From a bacterium (GTDB lineage Bacteria > Zhuqueibacterota > Zhuqueibacteria > Residuimicrobiales > Krinioviventaceae): a stretch of 13,174 nt of DNA. A program made the position numbers and the translations under genes. The stretch lies in assembly GCA_024278645.1 (NCBI GenBank), contig JAJRST010000521.1, positions 1 through 13,174 of the forward strand. The letters are read 5' to 3'. The notes under the pieces are model-generated. The model saw only the letters and a program-made list of their open reading frames with translations. It was not told the origin of the DNA and made no database searches. Of the stretch, positions 1-7,236 are shown one piece after another. Positions within the stretch are counted from its first letter, which is position 1; the number at the start of each line of letters is the position of its first letter.

Positions 1-1
1 G

Positions 2-343
2 GACGCCATCGAGGTGGTCGATCTCAACTGGTCGTCCGTGGAATCGAGGGAGGCGGCCGTCGCCGACGACTATCGGCTTTATCAAAATTATCCCAATCCT
101 TTCAATCCCGAAACAACCATAAAGTATGAAATCGCAAAAGCGCTTCCTGTAAAAGTGTCGATTTACAACCTGCTGGGAGAACATATCGCAACGCTCGTCG
201 ATGAAATACAGTCTCCCGGAGTGCATGTAACCCGTTGGAACGGCGCAAATGACCGGGGGGATTTGATGAATTCCGGCGTTTATTTTGTCAAAATAAATGC
301 TGGGGATTTTATCGCTTCGCAAAAAATGTTGATGTTAAAGTAG
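2..343 (+). CDS. C-terminal end of a T9SS-secreted protein (type A sorting domain), 5' partial
   Basis: The reading frame is open to the left edge of the window, so only the last 113 residues are visible and the true start lies upstream. The visible part is a linker followed by a Por/type IX secretion C-terminal sorting domain: YQNYPNPFNPET, then beta-strands with the pattern KVSIYNLLGE, a WNG turn, the SGVYFVKI strand and a terminal KMLMLK. In this family the domain directs export across the outer membrane by the type IX system and is then cleaved or used for surface attachment. Nothing is visible of the functional part of the protein, so its role cannot be stated. The presence of this domain implies that the organism has a T9SS, which points to the FCB superphylum. 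No clear terminator follows the stop codon. Confidence 0.9.
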   Translation, partial: DAIEVVDLNWSSVESREAAVADDYRLYQNYPNPFNPETTIKYEIAKALPVKVSIYNLLGEHIATLVDEIQSPGVHVTRWNGANDRGDLMNSGVYFVKINAGDFIASQKMLMLK

Positions 344-700
344 ACCGTCCCTGCTATATTATTCGAGGCGGTGCATAATAAACAAGATATCGGTGATAAT
401 TGGCGCAATTGGTAACAGCCGCTTTTCGTGATTTGAATAATGATTTCTGTTCATTTTTTGTAAAAACACATAAAATAACAAATATCACATATTATGTCCT
501 GTGCAACATGTTAAATGACACGTAAAAAAGACAATACAAAGCAGGTTGCTTTGTGATGAACAACTGTCCGGGATGAAGGGTTAATGGAGATTTGAAATTG
601 ATTCATTCTGGTAAACACGGCTGATTATCGACAATGTCATTCCATTTCTCCTGACAGTAAAAGGGTGGCAGGAGAGTTTATAACTATTTGAAATATAGAT

Positions 701-733
701 AAATAAGCGGTTTCCAGGCGCCGCTGTTTATTT
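701..733. repeat. Imperfect inverted repeat (possible hairpin)
   Basis: AAATAA-GCGG at 701-710 can pair with CCGC at 721-724 plus TTATTT at 728-733, leaving a three-base bulge (TGT) and a ten-base loop. The 3' side ends in a T-rich run, so a weak terminator for the upstream gene is possible. However, it lies about 360 bases past the stop codon at 343, and the stem is interrupted. Its function is unknown. Confidence 0.3.
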
Positions 734-882
734 GTCAAAAACGATAAATATCAACGCGTAGACAATCGGGGAGCAGCAAACAATTGCCGTATGAGATGAC
801 TGTTCTTCTGCTACTCGATAGACAGATAAAGGCATGTCTGGAGCATGAAGACAGGACGTACAGCAATAGAAAGGGGGTGTGT

Positions 883-1070
883 GTTAATAAAAAGTGAAAT
901 ATGTATGATAATATCGAATAAGAATATCATAAACGATGTTATTTTAATGAGAATATGATTTACCCTAAAATATTGATTGTTAATAAAAATCTTGACTAGT
1001 TTGTTTAATTATGTTATAATTGGGCGTCAAAAATAACTGTAAAACAGGCTAATAAAAACAATATGATAAT
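883..1070. repeat. Short direct repeats flanking the kor-cluster promoter
   Basis: GTTAATAAAAA occurs at 883-893 and again at 979-989, and its core TAATAAAAA recurs at 1050-1058. TATGATAAT occurs at 904-912 and 1062-1070, with a shorter TATGAT at 954-959. A TATGATA/TATCATA inverted pair lies at 904-910 and 925-931. The two motifs occur side by side both upstream and downstream of the promoter at 992-1020. That is compatible with regulator sites, but the region is very A+T-rich and chance repetition cannot be excluded. Confidence 0.3.
992..1020 (+). promoter_or_regulatory. Sigma-70-type promoter for the CBS-korAB-sucCD cluster
   Basis: A -35 element TTGACT (992-997) and a perfect -10 element TATAAT (1015-1020) are separated by exactly 17 bases. 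A TG dinucleotide at 1012-1013 gives an extended -10. The DNA just upstream is A/T-rich and could act as an UP element. The predicted transcription start is near 1027, giving a leader of about 124 bases before the ATG at 1151. This is the best promoter in the window. Confidence 0.75.
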
Positions 1071-1150
1071 TTGTTTTCTGCCTTGTTTTTGGTTGTTTCG
1101 TTAAATCCTAATTCGGAAAGAGCCTTTTTACAAATTTCGAGTAAACCTTT

Positions 1151-1627
1151 ATGGGAACTTCTGAATCACCTTCCTTTTGGGAACAGAAAATTGGCCTTGT
1201 AAGCCTGCAAAAACCCGCGATCGTTAAATCCGGCACTTCCATAAAAGAAGCTGTACAATTGATGCAAAAAAAGAAGATAGGTTGCATTCTTGTCGTTGAC
1301 GAGAATGAAAACATTATCGGCATTGCAACCGACGGCGATCTCATGCACGAATTTGTCGGTTCGACCTTGTCCGGAGACGCCGCCATAGACAATATTATGA
1401 GCGTCAATCCCAAGACCGCCGATAAAAATGCAACGGTCACCGAGATTGTTGAAATGTTTTACCATAATAAATTCAGGCATATTCCTGTAATCGATGAAAA
1501 TAATAAAGTGATTGGCATATTGTCTGTCCGGGGTTTGATGAACTACATTGCCGAACACATGCCGGCAGAAGTGCTCAACCTGCCGCCCGACAGCAGTATT
1601 CAATCTACCGATACCGCAGGAGGTTAA
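1151..1627 (+). CDS. Stand-alone CBS-domain-pair protein
   Basis: This 158-residue cytoplasmic protein consists almost wholly of two CBS motifs (a Bateman module), roughly residues 18-70 and 80-136. The first has the canonical nucleotide-contact signature GIATDGD (Thr60, Asp63). The second has GILSVRG, with Ser125 but Gly128 where Asp is usual, so probably only one site binds in the canonical way. CBS pairs commonly bind AMP, ADP, ATP or S-adenosylmethionine and regulate a partner protein. There is no catalytic domain and no membrane segment. It is the first gene of the cluster, three bases ahead of korA, and the korA Shine-Dalgarno overlaps its last codons, so co-expression is almost certain. 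A role as a sensor or regulatory subunit for 2-oxoglutarate:ferredoxin oxidoreductase is inferred from this position. An in-frame stop at 1142-1144 and lack of other starts fix the ATG, yet no good Shine-Dalgarno precedes it. Confidence 0.88.
   Translation: MGTSESPSFWEQKIGLVSLQKPAIVKSGTSIKEAVQLMQKKKIGCILVVDENENIIGIATDGDLMHEFVGSTLSGDAAIDNIMSVNPKTADKNATVTEIVEMFYHNKFRHIPVIDENNKVIGILSVRGLMNYIAEHMPAEVLNLPPDSSIQSTDTAGG
1618..1624 (+). promoter_or_regulatory. Ribosome binding site that decides the korA TTG start
   Basis: AGGAGGT lies six bases before the TTG at 1631 and runs into the stop codon of the preceding CBS gene (TAA 1625-1627). This consensus Shine-Dalgarno strongly supports the TTG start and suggests translational coupling between the two genes. 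Confidence 0.85.
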
Positions 1628-1630
1628 TCC

Positions 1631-3514
1631 TTGGCTACTCAACAAATACGTAAAAATCAGAAAGAAAAAACGGTCGCGGAACAAGCCAAACCGCCGGTTG
1701 CCGAATCGATTGTCGTGCGATTGGCCGGCGATTCCGGCGACGGTATGCAGGTCGTCGGCGACAGGTTTGCCGATACATGCGCTATGACCGGCAATGACAT
1801 TTGCACTTTTCCCGATTTTCCATCGGAAATTCGCGCCCCTGCCGGCTCTTTGCCCGGCGTCTCCGGTTTTCAGATTCACTTTGGCAGCAAAGATGTTTTG
1901 ACCTTGGGAGACTTTGTCGATTGTTTGGTGGTGATGAATCCGGCGGCCCTGAAAGTAAATATCCATGATCTGAAAAAGGGCGGCTTGCTCATCGTCAACT
2001 CTAATTCCTTTGAAAAGGCCAACCTGCAAAAAGCCGCTTATGAGACAAATCCTCTTGACGACAAGCAGTTGTATAAAAAATATGATGTCGTCAAGATAAA
2101 TGTCATCGACATTATCAAAGAAGCCCTGGCGGACAGTCCCCTAAAAACCGTTGAAAAAGTTCGGTGTAAAAACTTTTTCATGCTCGGTTTGCTGTACAAT
2201 ATTTATTCAAAGAGTCTCGAAATTACGGAAAAATGGATTCGAACCAAATGGAAAAACAGACCGGAGGTGGCGCAGGCCAACACCACCGCCATGAGGCGCG
2301 GCTTTAGCTATGCCCAAGAAACAGGCCTCACGGCAAAAGGCGCCATCGTGCAGCGTTTTTCCAAAGGCGACGGCGTGTACCGCAAAGTCAACGGCAACGA
2401 AGCCGTCGCCCTGGGGTTGGTCGCCGCCTCTGAAAACAGTTGGCGCGACCTGTTTCTAGGCAGCTACCCCATCACTCCCGCCAGCCCGATTCTGGAACTG
2501 CTGTCAAAATACAAAAATTTTTATGTAAAGACCGTTCAGGCCGAGGATGAAATCGCCGCCGTCGGCGCGGCGCTGGGCGCCTCTTATGCCGGAAGCCTGG
2601 GAGTGACGACGACCTCCGGCCCGGGTTTGGCGCTAAAGACAGAGACCATCGGCTTGGCGGTCATGGCCGAGCTGCCGCTGGTCATCGTCAATGTGCAGCG
2701 GGGCGGTCCAAGCACCGGTTTGCCGACCAAGACGGAGCAGGCGGATCTGCTGCAGTCCATGTTTGGGCGCAACGGAGAGGCGCCGGTCCCGGTGTTGGCG
2801 GCGTCATCGGCCAGGGATTGCTTTGATGCAACGATCGAGTCCTGCAGGATTGCATTGAAATTCCGGACGCCGGTTATTTTGCTTACCGACAGCTATATTG
2901 CCAACGGCTCCGAAACCTGGCGCGTTCCCTCGCCCAAAGAAATCCCGGACATTTCGGTCGAGCCCATCAGGCATGGCGAGGAATATATTCCGTACAAGAG
3001 AGACCCCGAGACTTTGGCTCGTCGCCTGGCCATCCCCGGGCGGCCGGGCTTTGAACATCGCATCGGCGGCCTGGAAAAAGCGGAGGACGGCTCGGTCAGT
3101 TACGACCCGTTGAATCATGAAAAGATGGTCAACCTGCGGGCGCAAAAGGTCGAGAATATCTCAAAGTTCATTCCAAAGGTTGAGGTGTACGGGGATAAAA
3201 AGGGCGACATCCTGGTCATTGGCTGGGGCAGCACCTTTGGTCCGATTCGCACGGCGGTTCAAAATGTAAGACAAAACGGGCACAAGATCGGTCATGTTCA
3301 ACTCCGTTATATTCATCCGTTGCAGCCGGGATTAAAGGAAGCGATGGATAATTTTAAAACCATTCTTGTACCGGAAGGCAACCTCGGTCAATTGGCGTTT
3401 ATCCTGCGGGCAAAATTCCTGAGAGAGGTTGTTACGCAAAGCAAAGTGCAGGGCAGGAACTTTATTGTTTCTGAAATTGAAAATAAAATAAACGAAATTT
3501 TGAACATTTCTTAA
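1631..3514 (+). CDS. korA: 2-oxoglutarate:ferredoxin oxidoreductase, alpha subunit (gamma-alpha fusion)
   Basis: With KorB this enzyme converts 2-oxoglutarate and CoA to succinyl-CoA and CO2, reducing ferredoxin, in the cytoplasm; the reaction is reversible. The 627-residue chain has a short basic leader, then a gamma domain (about 26-215) opening with RLAGDSGDGMQ, then the pyrimidine-binding alpha domain (from about 250) with NGNEAVALG, YPITP at 279-283 and the QAEDEIAAVGAALGAS segment. A C-terminal Rossmann-like domain begins near 520 (DILVIGWGS). The gamma-alpha fusion and length match the two-subunit KorAB type, as in Mycobacterium tuberculosis, rather than four-subunit archaeal enzymes. 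The start is TTG with a consensus Shine-Dalgarno. korB follows 13 bases later. Substrate choice over pyruvate or branched 2-oxoacids is inferred from similarity and from the adjoining sucCD. Confidence 0.93.
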   Translation: MATQQIRKNQKEKTVAEQAKPPVAESIVVRLAGDSGDGMQVVGDRFADTCAMTGNDICTFPDFPSEIRAPAGSLPGVSGFQIHFGSKDVLTLGDFVDCLVVMNPAALKVNIHDLKKGGLLIVNSNSFEKANLQKAAYETNPLDDKQLYKKYDVVKINVIDIIKEALADSPLKTVEKVRCKNFFMLGLLYNIYSKSLEITEKWIRTKWKNRPEVAQANTTAMRRGFSYAQETGLTAKGAIVQRFSKGDGVYRKVNGNEAVALGLVAASENSWRDLFLGSYPITPASPILELLSKYKNFYVKTVQAEDEIAAVGAALGASYAGSLGVTTTSGPGLALKTETIGLAVMAELPLVIVNVQRGGPSTGLPTKTEQADLLQSMFGRNGEAPVPVLAASSARDCFDATIESCRIALKFRTPVILLTDSYIANGSETWRVPSPKEIPDISVEPIRHGEEYIPYKRDPETLARRLAIPGRPGFEHRIGGLEKAEDGSVSYDPLNHEKMVNLRAQKVENISKFIPKVEVYGDKKGDILVIGWGSTFGPIRTAVQNVRQNGHKIGHVQLRYIHPLQPGLKEAMDNFKTILVPEGNLGQLAFILRAKFLREVVTQSKVQGRNFIVSEIENKINEILNIS

Positions 3515-3527
3515 AGGTGGAAATACA

Positions 3528-5111
3528 GTGTATACACCGACATTGTCTGACGCATTGACGCGTAAGGATTTTATATCTCCGGCAGATGTAAGGTGGTGTC
3601 CCGGGTGCGGCGATTACGCTATCCTGAACTCTGTGCACAACGTATTGCCCGATCTTGGCATACCCAAGGAGAAATTCGTCTTTATCAGCGGCATCGGTTG
3701 TTCGAGCCGCTTTCCATACTACATGAATACTTATGGATTTCACACCATTCACGGACGCGCGCCGGCGATTGCCACGGGTGTCAAGGTTGCAAATCCCGAA
3801 TTGTCCGTATGGGTGATTACCGGCGACGGCGACGGCCTGAGCATCGGCGGCAACCACCTCATCCATACGCTGCGAAGAAATGTGGACATTAACATTATTT
3901 TGTTTAACAATCGGATTTATGGCCTGACAAAGGGTCAATACAGTCCGACCACGCCGCAGGGACAAGTCACCAAAACCAGCCCCTACGGCACGCTGGAGCA
4001 CGAGATCAATCCCATCAGCATGGCTATCGCATCTCAAGCTACTTTTGTCGCCAGGACGATCGACACAAGCCCCAAGCACATGAAGGAAATATTCAAACAA
4101 GCCGCGTTGCACAAAGGCGTTTCCTTTGTGGAAGTGTTTCAGAATTGCGTGATTTTTAACAACAACGCCTGGCAGGAAGTCACCGGTCGCGACGTTCGTG
4201 ACGAGCATCTTATTTTTCTAGAGCAAGGCAAACCCTTAAAGTTTGGCGCTTCGGCCAATAAAGGATTGAGATACAGCGGTTCCTCGCTGGAAGTTGTCAA
4301 AATCGGCGAGCATGGTTCAACGGAAGAAGACCTTATCGTTCACGATGCCACAAGAGAAGACTCGAGCTATGCCTACCAGTTGGCGCAATTGTCCTACCCG
4401 GAGCACCCCATTCCCGTGGGCGTCTTTCGCGCTGTGGAACACGAGAGCTACGAATTGCTGATTGAGAAGCAAATTGACGCCGCCATCAGCATCGACGGAC
4501 GGCGAAATTTGCAGCGTCTTCTCAAGGGAGACGAATACTGGGAAATATCGGAAGGCGGCAAAAAGCTGAATATGAAGATCGGCGTCGACAGCGAGTTTGA
4601 CGAAGAAATCATGATTATGGAAGAACAGGAAAAAGAGCTGCTCAAGCTGATCAAGGATCCACTTTCCGCCGCGTTGAGAATGCGAATTGGCGACATCTAT
4701 CATGAAGTCGGTCACAAACGCGCTTCCATCATTTCAGTCAATGATTCTTTGGCAAAAGCCATTTCATTGTTCAAGAGCCGCAAGGTGGATTCGATGCTGG
4801 TGGCTTATCGGGATAAGATCGTCGGTCTGCTGACAGAGAGAGACATTGTGATGAACGTCGTCCTGAGTTCCATGGATCGCGACACCACCAAAGTCTCCCA
4901 CGTGATGCGCCCCAGTTTTGATCTGATCAGCGAAGACAACACGGTCGGCGACGCCATCAACGTCATCGCTTTGAGCGGCGGACGACACATTCCAATCAAG
5001 CTGAGATCCGGCGAATACGGAATCGTCAACACCCGGCAAATATTGTGGTTCATACATAAAAAGCTAAGCGAGTCGAACAAACAAAAGCAAGTCACAAACG
5101 TCGAAGAATAA
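3528..5111 (+). CDS. korB: 2-oxoglutarate:ferredoxin oxidoreductase, beta subunit, with C-terminal CBS pair
   Basis: The beta subunit binds thiamine diphosphate and one [4Fe-4S] cluster. Probable cluster ligands are Cys24 and Cys27 (WCPGC), Cys58 (GIGCS) and Cys207 (FQNC). The TPP/Mg signature is GDGDG at 99-103 with NNRIYG at 127-132. The catalytic part ends near residue 340 (LLKGDEYWEIS), where ordinary two-subunit KorB proteins of about 340-370 residues stop. This protein runs on to 527: an acidic, probably helical linker (about 341-380) leads into a CBS pair at about 385-445 and 456-512. The first CBS half keeps the nucleotide signature GLLTERD (Thr436, Asp439); the second is degenerate (GIVNTRQ). 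The frame is continuous, so this is a true fusion in this sequence and suggests allosteric control. The start is GTG, preceded by AGGTGG at 3515-3520 with a seven-base spacing. No separate ferredoxin-type delta subunit is present nearby. Confidence 0.93.
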   Translation: MYTPTLSDALTRKDFISPADVRWCPGCGDYAILNSVHNVLPDLGIPKEKFVFISGIGCSSRFPYYMNTYGFHTIHGRAPAIATGVKVANPELSVWVITGDGDGLSIGGNHLIHTLRRNVDINIILFNNRIYGLTKGQYSPTTPQGQVTKTSPYGTLEHEINPISMAIASQATFVARTIDTSPKHMKEIFKQAALHKGVSFVEVFQNCVIFNNNAWQEVTGRDVRDEHLIFLEQGKPLKFGASANKGLRYSGSSLEVVKIGEHGSTEEDLIVHDATREDSSYAYQLAQLSYPEHPIPVGVFRAVEHESYELLIEKQIDAAISIDGRRNLQRLLKGDEYWEISEGGKKLNMKIGVDSEFDEEIMIMEEQEKELLKLIKDPLSAALRMRIGDIYHEVGHKRASIISVNDSLAKAISLFKSRKVDSMLVAYRDKIVGLLTERDIVMNVVLSSMDRDTTKVSHVMRPSFDLISEDNTVGDAINVIALSGGRHIPIKLRSGEYGIVNTRQILWFIHKKLSESNKQKQVTNVEE

Positions 5112-5120
5112 TGATCCGAA

Positions 5121-5135
5121 TCATCCGGCGGATGA
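5121..5135. repeat. Palindrome in the korB-sucC gap
   Basis: TCATCCG-G-CGGATGA has perfect seven-base arms around a single central base. The right arm overlaps a second possible pairing: GATGA at 5131-5135 with TCATC at 5146-5150, enclosing AGGCGCCT. It lies in the 54-base korB-sucC gap just upstream of the sucC Shine-Dalgarno (AGGA, 5156-5159). It could be an operator, an mRNA processing site or a translation-control hairpin. There is no T-run, so it is not a typical terminator. Confidence 0.4.
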
Positions 5136-5165
5136 AACAGGCGCCTCATCGAAACAGGAATACCT

Positions 5166-6341
5166 ATGAAAATTCACGAATATCAAGCTATTGATCTATT
5201 TAGAAAATACCATGTACCGGTCACACAGGGCGTGGTGGTTGAAAAACTTCAAGATGGAGAAAATGCCGTTAACGAGCTTGCAGATAAATATGATGTGAGC
5301 TCGTTTGTTGTAAAGGCCCAGGTGCACGCCGGCGGTCGCGGCAAAGCCGGCGGCGTTAAGTTGGCGCGCGATCGCCAAACTGCACTGCAGCATCTTTCTA
5401 ATATTCTGGGCATGGAGCTTTCCACCAAACAGACGGGAAGCGCAAGCGTCACAGTGAGAAAAGTTCTGGTCACAGAAGCGGTCGATATTGCGCGCGAATT
5501 CTATGTGGCCATTACATTGGACAGAAGCGCGGCAAAGAACGTCATCATCACCTCCACCGAAGGCGGTACGGAGATCGAGGAAATAGCCAAAAACCAACCG
5601 GAAAAAATCATCAAAGAGTGGATCGACCCGCTCATCGGCCCACGAGATTACCAGTTGCGACGTCTTTGCGGCATATTCGGTCTGGACAAATCGCTGACCT
5701 ATCAACTCAAGGACATCCTGCGCAAAATTTATCAGCTTTACCTTGATACCGACGCCTCCATCGTTGAAATTAATCCCTTGGTGTTGACAAAAGATGACCG
5801 CCTGATCGCCATTGACGCCAAAATAAATTTCGACGATAACGCTCTTTATCGTCAAAAAGATATCGCCCGGCTGCGTGATATCGGCGAGGAAAATCCCGCC
5901 GAAGTGGAGGCCGGCAAATACAATCTGAACTACATCAAACTGGACGGCACCATCGGCTGCATGGTCAACGGCGCCGGCTTGGCCATGGCCACCATGGATA
6001 TAATCAAAATAAAGGGCGGAAATCCGGCCAACTTTTTGGATGTCGGCGGCGGCGCCACGCCCGAGACGGTGAAAAACGGATTTAAAATTATCCTCTCCGA
6101 TAAAAATGTGAAATCCGTTCTGGTGAACATCTTTGGCGGCATTGTTCGCTGCGACCGCATCGCCAACGGCATCCTCGACGCCGTGAAAGAGCTCAGTCTT
6201 GACATCCCCATTGTCATCAGACTGGAAGGCACCAACGCCGACGTCGCCGCTGAGATAATAAAGAATTCCGGTATTTCGGTCATTGCCGCCTCTTCCTTTG
6301 CCGATGCCGCGGAAAAAGCTGTTGCTGCTGCGAATAACTAA
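5166..6341 (+). CDS. sucC: Succinyl-CoA ligase (ADP/GDP-forming), beta subunit
   Basis: With SucD it converts succinyl-CoA to succinate and CoA while forming ATP or GTP, reversibly, in the cytoplasm. At 391 residues it is the usual length (E. coli SucC is 388). The N-terminal ATP-grasp domain opens with MKIHEYQA and holds the nucleotide loop QVHAGGRGKAGG beginning at Gln52. The VEINPL and IAIDAKINFDDNALYR segments supply the metal-binding region. The C-terminal ligase domain carries NIFGGIVRCD at 321-330. The start is ATG with AGGA six bases upstream. It follows korB by 54 bases, so the product of KorAB is passed to the next enzyme of the same cluster. ADP or GDP preference cannot be decided by eye. 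Confidence 0.97.
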   Translation: MKIHEYQAIDLFRKYHVPVTQGVVVEKLQDGENAVNELADKYDVSSFVVKAQVHAGGRGKAGGVKLARDRQTALQHLSNILGMELSTKQTGSASVTVRKVLVTEAVDIAREFYVAITLDRSAAKNVIITSTEGGTEIEEIAKNQPEKIIKEWIDPLIGPRDYQLRRLCGIFGLDKSLTYQLKDILRKIYQLYLDTDASIVEINPLVLTKDDRLIAIDAKINFDDNALYRQKDIARLRDIGEENPAEVEAGKYNLNYIKLDGTIGCMVNGAGLAMATMDIIKIKGGNPANFLDVGGGATPETVKNGFKIILSDKNVKSVLVNIFGGIVRCDRIANGILDAVKELSLDIPIVIRLEGTNADVAAEIIKNSGISVIAASSFADAAEKAVAAANN

Positions 6342-6360
6342 TGATAAGGCCAGAAGAACT

Positions 6361-7236
6361 ATGTCAATATTGCTGAATAAAGAATCGAGAATTATCGTCC
6401 AGGGAATAACCGGTCAGGAGGGCAGCTTTCATGCTGCCCAGTGTCATGAATATGGAAACAACGTCGTCGGCGGCGTGACGCCGGGAAAAGGCGGCCAGAG
6501 GGCGCTGAACGGCGCCGTGCCGATTTTTGATTCCGTGCGCGAAGCAAAGAAAGAAACGGGCGCCAACGTCTCGGTCATTTTTGTGCCGCCGTTTGCCGCG
6601 GCCGACGCCATTCTCGAAGCCGCCGATGCGGACATCGGGCTGATCGTCTGCATCACCGAAGGCATTCCCGTGAAAGATATGATGATCATCAAAAATTATT
6701 TGAAAACCAAAACATCGCGCCTCATCGGCCCCAACTGTCCCGGCGTCATTACCCCGGGCGAGGCGAAAGCGGGCATCATCCCCGGCTCCATCGTCAAAAA
6801 GGGCGCCATAGGCATCATATCCCGGTCGGGAACGTTAACTTATGAAGCCGTGCATCAGATCGGCGCCGCGGGTTACGGGCAATCCACATGCATCGGCATC
6901 GGCGGCGATCCCATTATCGGCTCATCCATGGCCGATCTGCTTCTTTTGTTCGAGGATGATGCGGAGACGGAAGCGGTGCTCATTATCGGTGAAATCGGCG
7001 GCTCCATGGAAATCGAAAGCGCCGAGCTGGTGCAGGAAAAGATATCCAAACCGGTCTTTGCCTTTATTGCCGGCAGCACCGCGCCTCCCGGACGCCGAAT
7101 GGGGCACGCCGGCGCCATCATTACACAGGCGGATGAAACGGCGGCCGCCAAGAAAAATGTGCTCAAGGAAAAAGGCGTACATATTATCGATTCCCCTGCG
7201 GACATGGGCGCTGTCATTACGAATGTGCTGCACTAG
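6361..7236 (+). CDS. sucD: Succinyl-CoA ligase (ADP/GDP-forming), alpha subunit
   Basis: This is the 291-residue partner of SucC, carrying the CoA-binding Rossmann domain and the phosphohistidine. The N-terminus IIVQGITGQEGSFH is the conserved CoA-site segment. GPNCPGVITPGE and SRSGTLTYEA follow, and the phosphorylated residue is His249 in RRMGHAGAII, matching His246 of E. coli. The frame is open upstream to 6283, inside sucC, but the ATG at 6361 gives the family-standard N-terminus and a 19-base gap after the sucC stop. Its Shine-Dalgarno is weak (AGAAG, 6352-6356). This is the last gene of the first cluster; a hairpin at 7267-7283 follows. Confidence 0.96.
   Translation: MSILLNKESRIIVQGITGQEGSFHAAQCHEYGNNVVGGVTPGKGGQRALNGAVPIFDSVREAKKETGANVSVIFVPPFAAADAILEAADADIGLIVCITEGIPVKDMMIIKNYLKTKTSRLIGPNCPGVITPGEAKAGIIPGSIVKKGAIGIISRSGTLTYEAVHQIGAAGYGQSTCIGIGGDPIIGSSMADLLLLFEDDAETEAVLIIGEIGGSMEIESAELVQEKISKPVFAFIAGSTAPPGRRMGHAGAIITQADETAAAKKNVLKEKGVHIIDSPADMGAVITNVLH

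Larger units (their letters stand above)
344..1150. other. A+T-rich intergenic region without a convincing gene
   Basis: This spacer of about 0.8 kb separates the T9SS cargo gene from the CBS/kor cluster. I see no protein-coding frame of useful length on either strand and no tRNA or rRNA signature. It contains an imperfect hairpin near 701-733, short repeats around 883-1070 and a strong promoter at 992-1020. From about 870 onward it is much richer in A+T than the flanking coding DNA, as expected upstream of a strong promoter. The final stretch, from about 1027 to 1150, would be the untranslated leader of the CBS/kor transcript. Confidence 0.6.

Noticed and set aside
881..958. A 25-codon open frame starting at GTG 881 after a purine-rich AAGGGGG
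   Set aside because: The upstream site looks like a Shine-Dalgarno, but the frame is very short and A+T-rich with low-complexity content, and no known peptide is recognised. It could be a gene remnant but is not supportable.
344..1150. Possible CRISPR array, tRNA or mobile element in the long spacer
   Set aside because: No regularly spaced repeats, no cloverleaf or T-loop signature, and no transposase frame or terminal inverted repeats with target duplication were seen.
1151..1627. The CBS protein as part of a KpsF/GutQ-type sugar-phosphate isomerase, which also ends in a CBS pair
   Set aside because: There is no SIS isomerase domain upstream, an in-frame stop precedes the ATG, and the neighbours are TCA genes.
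6283..6360. Upstream extension of the sucD frame into sucC
   Set aside because: The 26 extra residues are read out of frame from sucC coding sequence; the ATG at 6361 gives the conserved family N-terminus.
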